Shown here: positions 1 to 9,452 of the stretch, piece after piece
Layout of the letters: each line of letters starts with the position of its first letter
Numbering within the stretch: position 1 is the stretch's first letter
From: Solen grandis
Taxonomy: Eukaryota; Mollusca; Bivalvia; Adapedonta; Solenidae
Length of the DNA stretch: 64,000 nucleotides
Reading direction: 5' to 3'
Assembly: GCA_021229015.1 (NCBI GenBank)
Contig: CM037792.1
Span: forward strand, 3,097,933 to 3,161,932
Translations under genes and position numbers: made by a program
The notes under the pieces: model-generated
Databases searched by the model: none
What the model saw: the letters and a program-made list of their open reading frames with translations, nothing else
What the model was told of the DNA's origin: nothing

Positions 1-1545
1 ATTTTTAAAAATAATGGGTTCATGCACACAGATATTTTTTTTGCTCGAAATCTGGCAAGTGAATGGAAATTTTGCTGATTAAATGTTTTTATCATTACAA
101 ATCTGCTTTATTTTGTCAATAAACACTAAAGCTTTGAGACTTTTGGAACGGTCCACGCATGGTATTGAACCGGAGACGTAGTCACACCCATACGATATGT
201 CATCTGAACTATTATGTCTGAACAGCCGAAAAGAAGGGAATCAATCCTCTATTTTTTCAAATCGAAAGAAAGTAAGTTCAACTCTAACTGATGAAAACAC
301 CAATCTAAATACAGCCATTATACTCAGACCAAGGAATGTGATTAGAAATATTCATTAGTTGTTGAACAACATTTTTGCATTCCCAATATGCTACATGGGA
401 TCTGGATGTTGCCAATCATTTCTTTGCTGTTTTACATTTTAGTTTGACATTGTTTGAATTATTAATGATGTTTCTAATACATTAGTAACAGAATTGCGCT
501 ATTGGCAATTTATAACGTGTTCTTTACAATATTTTAGTTATACTGTTAATATTAACTCAATTCTACTGCACTCTGCCAGAGGAAGCCGTTGATTTGTCAA
601 CAAAATCACATCAATTTGAAATAAAACATAATATCAATAAAGTATATTGTGTACCCCAAATTTTTCAAACCAGTGGGTACATGTACTCCAAATATTTAAA
701 GCCTGTGAGTGGGCATGCTGAATGCAAAGACCTCACTGAGAACACATTACATGCTGAATGTCTGTTAAGCTTGAATAAGAGTTTATAAAAGGTTACAGCA
801 GAGAATTAAATGCCAAGTTTATATGTTTTTCTCAGTAATACTTACACAAGTAATAAAATACTTAACTCCAAAGTCTAAGTTAGTAACAGTGAGCATTTTG
901 ACTTAGTATAAGAAAATAAACATGGTAAAATGTCAAAAGAATTTAAAGGGGGCAAAGATTTAAAATAAATTGAACTTAAGAAAGCCTTTCATTTAGAACT
1001 GTTGTATTTCAGATCAGTCAAAGGAGGTCAGTGATTCTGTTTTTCGCAACTCAGTACAGTGAATACTCTTGCATCTATCTGAGGTAGCAAGTTATCGGCA
1101 ATAATTGTATTTTGTACAGTTAATTCTGATATAATAAATCTTGGTGAATACACAACAGGCATTCCAGTGGGTTGTCTATAATTGACTACCCGGTAATTAA
1201 ATTACTAAATGTGAAACTACGCCCTTTCTGTCAAATCTCTCAACAATCTTATTCTAATCAGTAAAGCTTGACAATGTACACACAGGGTACACACAATTAC
1301 CTGAAATGTGTAAATAGTGCAAATGAACCCTGATTCCATACCAAATCAAGGTGCTTCTTTGGGCCATACATGTTTGTCAACAGCTGATGAGCCATACTGC
1401 AGTACAGTTTTGTCAGCTGAATTCAATTAAATTCATGAATTGACAAGCTATCTAAGTGTCTAATAGGGACCTTTTGTCAAATAGATCTACTGTAATGCTA
1501 AATCCTGCTGTGAATCTGACATTTTTTCTCATCTAAACTACTTAC
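1..1545 (-). other. Intron 1 of the MZB1-like gene (partial, runs off the left edge)
   Basis: AT-rich sequence downstream, on the minus strand, of the MZB1-like first exon. The intron begins with GTAAG (reading leftward from 1545) in phase 0. I looked for a minus-strand exon that could continue the MZB1 family protein and found none, so the next exon probably lies left of the window. A 45-bp segment at 1412-1456 recurs inverted at 6815-6859. Nothing else is recognised here. Confidence 0.6.
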
Positions 1546-1740
1546 CTGAAAAGCAATTGCTGTGCAGGCATCGCACTTTAGCTGGGAGGGCATATGCATG
1601 CTGTGTGCTTCTTCATCGTTCAAGTCGGGGGGCGTAAAACTTATTGACCCTCCAGTGCCATCTTCATTTTGAGTAACTTCACAAAGCGCAAAGCAGATCA
1701 CATAGAGAAAAAATATCACTGGTTTAACAAAATAATCCAT
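1546..1740 (-). CDS. MZB1: MZB1/pERp1-like protein, first coding exon
   Basis: This is the first coding exon of a protein like MZB1 (pERp1), an endoplasmic-reticulum co-chaperone with a saposin-like disulfide fold, known in mammals to assist GRP94 and immunoglobulin folding. The exon encodes 65 residues. Residues 1-20 form a hydrophobic signal peptide (VIFFLYVICFALC). An acidic linker follows, with the family-like stretch DLNDEEAHSMHMPSQLKCDAC at about 39-59. Cysteines 56 and 59 form the CxxC start of the saposin-like domain. Mammalian MZB1 has the closely similar HMPAHLRCDAC at the same place. The start is ATG at 1740. The exon stops after CAG (Gln65) at the donor CAG|GTAAG, phase 0; the open frame continues a few codons into the intron but should not be counted. 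The remaining exons are outside the window. The related Canopy proteins are a less likely identity because the HMP...CDAC block is MZB1-specific as I recall it. The role in an invertebrate is inferred. Confidence 0.8.
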
Positions 1741-2059
1741 GTTTAAAACTGCTATGAAGTTTTAGATTGCAAAGCCAAAATTACGAAAATAAAATAGATA
1801 TTAAACGCTATTGTTTACATGCACAACCTAGCAGATGACAGAAACTAATCAACTTCCGACACGTTTCGGTGTTACTGTAAGAATTTCATTTCCGTAATTT
1901 TGAATTGAAATATATTCATATCAATTTAATCACAGGCATCCGACTCGTTGCTTTGGCCAAAAAACTGCCGCATTTTCAGAGAAAAAAATAAATAAGATGG
2001 CCTTATATATAATAATAAGAATGGGCAGCAATATACTGGGAACCTTAGACTTATACGCA
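1741..2059 (-). promoter_or_regulatory. Probable 5' UTR and promoter of the MZB1-like gene
   Basis: The ~300 bases upstream of the MZB1-like start codon contain no other recognisable feature except moderate CpG content near 1850-1880 and 1940-1970. By position they should hold the 5' UTR and core promoter. No convincing TATA box or initiator can be singled out. The boundary to the right is set by the transposable element that starts at 2066. Confidence 0.35.
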
Positions 2060-4895
2060 TATATCCAGGCCCGGATTCACCGGGGGGCCGAGGGGGCCTT
2101 GGCCCCCCCAGCTGCTCAGGTTATACATTTTTTTCTAGGCTATAAAATCCATTGATTACATAATGTCTGGGCTGTCTAGAGGAAATCCCCATCGTTGGCC
2201 CCCATACTGAACCAACCGCATAACCACCTGACCAGCCAGACTCCTATTGTCTTATGGCCCCCTGCTGTTAATGTGTAGGTAATCCGAACGGCAGTCATCC
2301 ATGACTTAGTGATAAGCATGTGTTTAAGGTACTGTGTATGCAAATTGATTGACACCTTCACTGATTCACAGGCTATTGTCGAGTGATACCCAATGACATC
2401 TCGTCTGCCGAGCGATCTAATGATTGAAGAAAAATAGGCAATTACAAAAACTTTATATCAGTAAAACTATATTCTAGACAGGTGATGTTTAAAAATCATA
2501 AGCATAAAAATCGATTAGTATAAAATTAGCCACTAAAAACAACAACTAAGTTGGACATTAAAATGTAATTGCTATCGAAATATTTTCACTAGAGCCCAAA
2601 GAAATTATTGATTTAACAAATAACTTTGACTAAATCTAATCAACGAAATTTTAAATTCACTTTTCTCTACATCTATAAAATTTTAAATCTTGAATTAAAA
2701 GCGGGCAATTTAACTGCCAGGTTGATGAACTTTCAGGTATGAAAAATTGCCGATTTTGTTTTGGAAAAAAAAATATAAAAAACTATTCTGCGGGGAAGAT
2801 GCATACCTATCGCTAGCCAAGTAAATTATACTTTATCATAAATGGGTTGTGTTTCTAAATGTCATCAGCTATACTATTTTTACATAACTTGTAAGTATTA
2901 TTTTAACGAAGCAGTTAAATTCTTCTTAACTAACTCTCTCAATATATAAATACAAAAAGTAGGTCTATACATCATCATGTTCACTTTTCTTATTATTTAC
3001 GAATAAAATAATAATAATTATTATAAAATATGTATATTTTAGATTTATGAATATAATTAAGAAATGAAAGAATTTGAAAATTGTTAACTGCCATATTTTG
3101 GGACAATGTATGTGTAGATTATGTTACTAATTCAAATCAAATCCAGGTAATCAGTTATTGTTCAATGTTACTGATAAGTCAATGAATACTAATGCACAGA
3201 ATACACAATTTATGTGCAAAATAAAACGGATATTTAAGATTTTATATTAAATATCAAAATCTATTGTTTGTTTTGTCACTGATTAAACACTTAGAAAAAC
3301 CAAAATGTTTCAACTAAAACTAAAAATGTACAAAAAAAAAAAAAATGACACACAAAAGGGGCCCACACCTACCCTATAACGTGCGCCTGATTTTTTTTCT
3401 GAGAATTTCTGTGTGAAGACTGCTTCCAGATCGACAATTTGACAGCCAATATCATTAAGGTCGAACCTATTCCCTTCCACAATTTTGACAAAATGATTAT
3501 GTTTAACGTGAAAATTGATTTTTTTCTCAGTCTTTGACAAACTGTCTTTTACACTGTTGAGTCAAAAACTAATGATCACAAGTCACTTTTTGTGGGGGTT
3601 CAGGAAACCCTTATTAAATATTTTATGCCAGTTTGTGAATGAAAATACAAGATAAGCCCGTATTTCTTACCCGGAAGAAGTAATGCCCTTTCAGTAATAT
3701 CAGTGCCCACCCCCAGCGCTTCCATCTCCCACACCGTTATTTTTATTTTATTTATTTTTGATCGGGCCTGTAAATGCAATTGTAATCAAATTTATACAAT
3801 TGCACAGCAGTTATTCAATAACATGACTTTGCGCCGGTAAAAGATAACATTATATCGCTCAATGCTTAAGGCTCGGTCCCACTTGGCACTTTTTTGCCTC
3901 GGGGATGGGATGCATAAGCACTCCCGATGGAAATAGTGTCGCGAGCCATGTGGAGTCATCGGGAGGCCTCGGGTGAACTGCAAAAAGAATTCATGAAATT
4001 TTCCCGATGTGTTCTCGATGTTTTATCGGGAAAAGAAGCCGGGGAAATATCCGCAGAGAAGATCCGGTCAGCATTCACGGAGCTTCCGCGATTTTTTTTC
4101 CTCCGATGAATCCCCGATGCGTCTGTGATGTCTCACCGAAGTATCGGGGGGGGGGGCATTCGGGGATATTAGGCGGCCTTTCTGTGACACATTCCCGAAA
4201 AAAATGGCAAGGGTTGAAAAGCGCACCCAGAAATTAGTTTCTGTTTTGGCCAGTCTTAGACTGAGACGGTCAAAAAGGCCATTGGACATTGCTTAGGGCA
4301 TCCCCTTAAACCCCCCAAAAGTCTTCTCTTGACTTTGTCGCTTAATTCCACCATCAAATTTTCATACTCTCAATAATCTTCCCCGAGACACGTAGGATGG
4401 TTCGCAAGATCCCCTAATATACGGGGATATTCCCCCGATGATGTTACAAACTCAGTGAAACTCCGGGGCACCTTCGCCGATCATCGGAGGAGGTCCCCCG
4501 GTGCTTTTCCGAACATCGGGACTCAAGGCTATTGTGTCATAGCCGAAACAACAGTGAATGTTCAACGGACCAATCCCGAAGCTTAATAATTGTCATTTTT
4601 CAACGGACTGCTCAGTCTTTTTTTGGCTCAAACATCGGGAGCCATCGGTAGAAAAAAAATGTTTATTTCCACATCACCGATTTTTTTTTCCCAGTGGGAC
4701 CTATGCCTTCAAGTTTCAAATATATCGGATTTAAAAACCAAAACAACAACAACAAAAACCTTCACTATTATCCCCAGATACCCTTCAGAATGCATCTCCA
4801 TCACACTAAAAACTTTTTTTTTCCGGGGGAGCATGCCCCCGAACCCCCCTACCACTCCTATCACATTCGGATTTCTGGATCCGGGCCTGTATATC
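2060..4895. mobile_element. 2.8-kb DNA element with short TIR and 6-bp target-site duplication
   Basis: The left end at 2066 reads CAGGCCCGGAT and the right end at 4879-4889 reads ATCCGGGCCTG, its exact reverse complement (11 bp). The flanks are the identical hexamer TATATC at 2060-2065 and 4890-4895, as expected for a target-site duplication. Just inside the left end is a G/C-run segment (2081-2110). Just inside the right end is another, containing a GGGGGAGCATGCCCCC palindrome (about 4823-4840). No transposase is recognisable, so this is a non-autonomous or decayed copy. A second element (3866-4711) is nested in its right half. The two ends do not stay similar beyond 11 bp, so the superfamily is not assigned. 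Confidence 0.6.
3866..4711. mobile_element. Nested TIR element rich in CCCGATG/CATCGGG motifs
   Basis: The ends are imperfect inverted repeats of about 21 bp: the left starts TTAAGGCTCGGTCCCACTTGG at 3866, and the right end at 4691-4711 carries CCAGTGGGACC followed by TATGCCTT. The interior is much more GC- and CpG-rich than its surroundings. It holds more than a dozen forms of CCCGATG, CATCGGG and CCCCGA on both strands. Several short open frames overlap it, but they change frame constantly and look accidental. No transposase is visible. A MITE-like or otherwise non-autonomous DNA element is the likely identity. Confidence 0.5.
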
Positions 4896-5980
4896 TATAA
4901 CGAGAGAGAGAGATTTCCATTCAACGAAAGTATCTTTATATGCACGCAGCAGTAAATAAAGAGATCATGGTTCTACACGTCATTAGACATACAACAAAAT
5001 ATGTCTACAATCTACGTAGGGCGTTTTGTGACTTTAAAATGTTTTCCCCTAGGTATCATGGGGGTAAATTTAAGGAAATCGAGCGTTTTTCAGATCTTTC
5101 TAAGAAAAATTAACGCAGATTAATGAAAACGTTGAAGATTTCGTCACGTTAAAATTTTGATAAGATATCTAGTAACCTATTATATATTAGGGTCGGTGAT
5201 CCATACTTACTGATTTTTAAATAACCACTGTTAGAGGTGTATAGTAGCACAGAAAGACGCTTGAACACACAGACATAGAGGTTGGTGAATATGTCTCTGC
5301 TGAACACGTTCGGTTATAGAGAATGGATACTGGCAACTGCCACAAGGTATACGGCTATTGAAGCCTGTTATAGATCTATGTGTTGGACATTTCCGTCCTG
5401 ACTCGAGCCAGATGTTGAATGCTTAACATGACCAAGATAATTTGACTATCCAGAGAGCAATATCATAAAAAATGCAAATCAAACATTTTGAAGAAATTTG
5501 AATAAAATTAACCCTTATTAATGATGAAAAATTAATTGTGTATTAAATGTAATTGTGTCGACAGGTATCCAAGCATACGACGCATACCAATGCTTACAAT
5601 TCGCCTGGAGGAAAAAAAATAAATAAACTCATTATACTACATTAACGCCGACATATGTCTAGGAAGGCATACTATGCTTCCTGATTTTCCACATATTTCT
5701 TTGGGTAGCCCCAAACCCAATTTCTTCACCCGTTCGGAGCACAGTCACATACATTTTGCGTACAATTCGTGTGTGTTCTGTTATGGTATGGAAGGGAAAA
5801 AAAGAAATGACCAAAGGTACGGTACCGGTACGTTGCTTTGACCGAAAACTGCTCTTTTCCCTTTCTTCGTTTTCATGTGCTTTAACACTCCTAAAATAAC
5901 ATCAAATTGTATCTAAAATAATAAACGATTTTATTTCAAGATACATTTGATTTTGCTACTGAAAAAAGGAGACACTTTGC
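4896..5980. other. Intergenic stretch, no gene recognised
   Basis: AT-rich spacer between the 2.8-kb element and the 45-bp minisatellite. No coding exon, RNA gene or clear mobile element is visible. A small palindromic run of GTAC/GGTACC motifs lies at about 5817-5833. Confidence 0.4.
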
Positions 5981-6019
5981 TAAACTGTTGTTTTTTTTCC
6001 TTATCTTTGTTAATTAATC

Positions 6020-6652
6020 ATGCTTTTATATCATATGCTGGATGGTTTCGCCTGTTCATTTATCATACTTTTATATCACATGCTAGATGGTTTCGCCTGT
6101 TCATTAATCATACTTTTATATCATATGCTGGATAGTTTCGCCTGTTCATTAATCATGCTTTTATATCATATGCTGGATGGTTTCGCCTGTTCACTAATCA
6201 TACTTTTATATCATATGCTGGATGGTTTCGCCTGTTCATTAATCCTACTTTTATATCATATGCTGGATAGTTTCGCCTGTTCATTAATCCTACTTTTATA
6301 TCATATGCTGGATGGTTTCGCCTGTTCATTAATCCTACTTTTATACCATGTGCTGGATGGTTTCGCCTGTTCATTAATCATGCTTTTATATCATATGCTG
6401 GATGGTTTCGCCTGTTCATTAATCATGCTTTTATATCATATGCTGGATGGTTTCGCCTGTTCATTAATCATGCTTTTATATCATATGCTGGATGGTTTCG
6501 CCTGTTCATTAATCATGCTTTTATATCATATGCTGGATGGTTTCGCCTGTTCATTAATCATGCTTTTATATAATATGCTGGATGGTTTCGCCTGTTCATT
6601 AATCATACTTTTATATCATATGCTGGATAGTTTCGCCATTACATATGATGAT
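6020..6652 (+). repeat. 45-bp minisatellite, 14 copies, open in one frame
   Basis: A tandem array with a strict 45-bp period: 13 full copies and a partial fourteenth. Copies differ by a few substitutions only. Because 45 is divisible by three and the unit has no stop in this frame, the array translates as a 15-residue repeat of the form LLYHMLDGFACSLI. The resulting 230-codon frame ends soon after the array with a non-repetitive tail to 6712. There is no upstream exon, splice signal or domain that argues for a protein, so I treat it as a non-coding minisatellite whose frame is accidental. Confidence 0.85.
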
Positions 6653-6712
6653 CAATCGTCTGATACCCACGCCCGAACGATTGGCATCATTTATCGGGAT
6701 GTCATGAAATAA

Positions 6713-8138
6713 AACGAATAAGTAATCCGGGGTTTTTATACGATGCTCTGACATTCTTGTGTAGTACAGTACAACTTTCGAGTCATCTTGAGACGCCTGA
6801 AAATAATATACAAACTTAGATAGCTTGTCAATTCATAAATTTAACTGAATTCAGTTGACTAGTTCGTGGAGGCTTCCCGTGGTTTTTCTGTCTGTATTTT
6901 CCGGTACTTATATTTCTTAATTTGACAGATAGTGATTGACTGGAGAACATGCTAGTGTAACAACGTTGCTAGAACGTGAGAAAATCATCTAACTAAACCA
7001 ATTTTGTAGATTTTGATCAAGTCACAATTCAAAATTGATTTCACAGATAATTATAAAGACAGTTCACTGGTGTACATAAATGCTTACGTAGCGCGCCAGT
7101 AGAATCCTGTTTATCATACGATTTATATAGTATATCAGATAATTTAATTTAATTTCCCAATGTTGTAATATGTTTTATGTACTTGATTGTAAACGGAATT
7201 CCGAACTTTGCGATTATCCGTTTATTCCCTGCCCGGTCGCAATTTTTAGACTGGCGGTAGATTATTGATTTTTTGTTGTTGTAAAGGAAACCGTGGAAAC
7301 GCTCTTTCAGACAGGGTTCATTCTTTTTAAGTTAGTTCATGCAATAAATTAAAATAAAACATGTTCAGCGGTTAGGTATGAATGGCGAAATGGACCGAGA
7401 AAAGCGAAATGGAGTTTTTAATTTAATATTACAGCATTTAATTTTCCAATTTTCACTGATATAGCTGAAAAATAGTAAGAATTTATGAATATCTTGAACT
7501 TAAGCCCCCAAAAGGTTTATATAACAGATTTGCCTTTTCTCACGAAATGGAATCTTTGTTGTCGCAGTATTAAACGTATTCGGTAAAAATTACGAAATGG
7601 AGTTTTATGATTTTTTATTTTTTTTTTTAATTTAATAATTGCTATATAATAATAATTTTATATTTTACAAGTTTATTAATTTACATAATGATAAATGATA
7701 ATCATATTCATGAATGGATTTATTTATGGTTGATATTATGCAGTTATTATATTACAGTTACTTATTATGTATGAGTGGTTAATGGTACTAATGCGTCTAT
7801 TCCATACGGACGAAATGAACCGAGAATGGCGAAATGTACTTTTTATTTTAATATTCTGGCATTCCATTGTCATTATAAGATTGAATTAATGTGTTAATGA
7901 TAAGAAAAAGAAAATTGTATATTTAGCATACGTTTTGACGTAGATGATATGAAGTCCGTGGTCTAACGAAAAATGGGCCAAGAGTTACGAAATATTTATC
8001 AATAGTTAATGTAATATTCAAAAGACGAATCCAAAACCGCTATTTCAACATTTCAAATCGGTGTGCAATTAAAACGACGAAATCAGTTCAAAATGCAAGT
8101 ATGAAATAATGATTAAATACAATGATGAGAAACAACCA
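6713..8138. other. Intergenic AT-rich stretch with diverged direct repeats
   Basis: No gene is recognised. Two stretches, about 7378-7445 and 7808-7870, are diverged direct copies carrying repeated CGAAATGG motifs followed by a similar AT-rich tail. Further CGAAATGG-like motifs occur between them. The inverted partner of the segment at 1412-1456 lies at 6815-6859. Confidence 0.45.
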
Positions 8139-8440
8139 GCTGTACTCTGTTTGTTGGGTTGAACGTTCCACCGACAGTATTTCAGTCATCTGGAGACAAT
8201 GCCTACTTGAGACAGAGATAGTGCTGCCACACTGCAGTATCACGCCGTAGACATGTGGCATGATACCACACCCAGTCACATTATCTTGACACCGTGCCAA
8301 TCAGTCCTGCAATTACCCTTATATGCTGAGCGCCAAGCAAGGGAGCTATAACAGTACCATTTTTGGTATGTCGCGGCCGGGAATCGAACTCCCAAGGCGG
8401 ACGCTTTAACCACTCGACCACCGGGACGGCTGTACTCTGT
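8139..8440 (-). mobile_element. tRNA-derived SINE, complete, with 12-bp target-site duplication
   Basis: Read on the minus strand, the element starts with a tRNA-like head containing an A-box-like TGGTCGAGTGG and a B box GTTCGATTCCC. A conserved body follows (GACATACC ... GTGTGGTATCATGCC ...) and then an ACCCAACAAA-type tail. The flanks are identical 12-mers, GCTGTACTCTGT, at 8139-8150 and 8429-8440, which is a target-site duplication typical of LINE-driven retrotransposition. Five other clear copies are present in this window. The head is closest in layout to tRNA-Ser/Leu, which is inference. Confidence 0.85.
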
Positions 8441-9009
8441 AGTTAGTACTAAACACTGAAACTAATTTCTACAAAATTGATAAATAAAGAGAACAGGTAC
8501 AGAGAAAAATATGGTAGAAGCGGAAGACCATATAAGAAGCTCGTCATCCACCCTCAAATCTTAGGTCATATCGAATATAATGACATATATATATTTGAAA
8601 TAATTAAAATTCATATAAGACAGGGCACAAGTTAAAAGACAAACACGACGAGCACGTGCACAAAACAGTGTTCGACCTTACAATATATAAATAGCTAATT
8701 TAACACAAAACACATTTAAACGGGATGAAATTACTTACATTCCATGCATTTTTATTAAAAATCATAATCAATAAAGATTATTTTTTGAAAAGCGAGATAA
8801 CTCTACCAATCTCACACAATAACTTTACTAATTTGTCTACCATAACTAGCAAGCACCTGTCCCGCCAGGTGGCGGGTTCCAAATTGTAAACGAGCGGTGA
8901 TTACAAACACGCTTTACTCTACACACTCGAGTGACAGCCGTCAAAACTGCTCTGCGTGTAATGGAGTAACAGAGTGGAGTTTGAATCTGGATTTTAAAAC
9001 AATGAGAAA
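8441..9009 (+). promoter_or_regulatory. Probable promoter and 5' UTR of the STOX gene
   Basis: This stretch lies directly upstream of STOX exon 1. The last ~170 bases (from 8850) are less AT-rich than the surroundings and contain CpG dinucleotides, fitting a 5' UTR or promoter. A pair of E-boxes in inverted orientation, CACCTG at 8854-8859 and CAGGTG at 8866-8871, forms a palindrome with a 6-base loop. Another E-box-like GCACGTGC is near 8654. An in-frame TAA at 8995-8997 lies before the chosen ATG, with no ATG in frame between them. No TATA box is convincing. The transcription start is not determinable from sequence alone. Confidence 0.4.
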
Positions 9010-9451
9010 ATGTCTTCCAAAGCTCATAAGCACGGGAAAAAGTCTTCAAATAATTTATCAGTTACTTCAAGATGTGTTGCAGTTTTGTTTAAACCCATTG
9101 ACATTATAGAAAATGCAGTCGACAATCAAAGTTTGGATGAACATCATGTGGAGTTACCCGGTGAAGCAGATGATGTTGATAGGAAATTTACTGAAAGCGA
9201 AAGTGTAAACAATAATACAAGGGCGGTCAAATTTGATCCCAGGAAAGTTTTTGATGAATTTAAACTTCGGAATAAAACGTGTTATTGGAATCCAGCACTA
9301 GTTGACAGTGTGAAGAGTCTGGAATATGTAGGATTTCTTGAGCCCTACACGGTCCTCGTGAAAGGTGCAGACATACACCTTGAGAACCTGCGGACAGCAT
9401 GGGGGAGAAGGGTCCTCAAAGATCCTGCCTACTTTTTGATAGAGAGAATTG
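9010..9451 (+). CDS. STOX1: Storkhead-box protein (STOX), coding exon 1: conserved N-terminal region
   Basis: This is the first coding exon of a storkhead-box transcription factor, the family of vertebrate STOX1/STOX2, fly knockout and worm HAM-1, nuclear winged-helix proteins. It encodes 147 residues plus one base. Residues 1-30 are basic and polar; a VAVLF stretch at 23-27 matches a similar hydrophobic stretch near the STOX1 start. An acidic low-complexity linker follows (about 35-70). Residues about 78-148 (FDEFKLRNKTCYWNPAL ... AWGRRVL ... FLIERIG) align with the block that precedes the winged helix in human STOX1 (recalled as FRAFRRANARCFWNARL ... AWRRRAL ... FRIRAVG). ATG 9010 is the first in frame after a TAA at 8995. 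The donor is ATTG|GTAAGA, phase 1, matching the phase-1 acceptor at 42339. Codon 148 is split G|GG and reads Gly. Confidence 0.88.
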
Positions 9452-9452
9452 G

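Noticed and set aside
130..180. tRNA-like B box on the minus strand (GGTTCAATACC)
   Set aside because: Isolated motif with no A box at the right distance and no SINE body.
594..788. 64-codon plus-strand frame
   Set aside because: No ATG at its start, AT-rich, no domain, and it lies in the presumed intron of the minus-strand gene.
4590..4955. 121-codon frame near the CATCGGG element
   Set aside because: It crosses the boundary of the nested element and simple-sequence runs; composition is not protein-like.
6020..6712. 230-codon repeat open frame as a protein gene
   Set aside because: It is explained by a 45-bp minisatellite without stop codons. There is no splice context, signal or domain.
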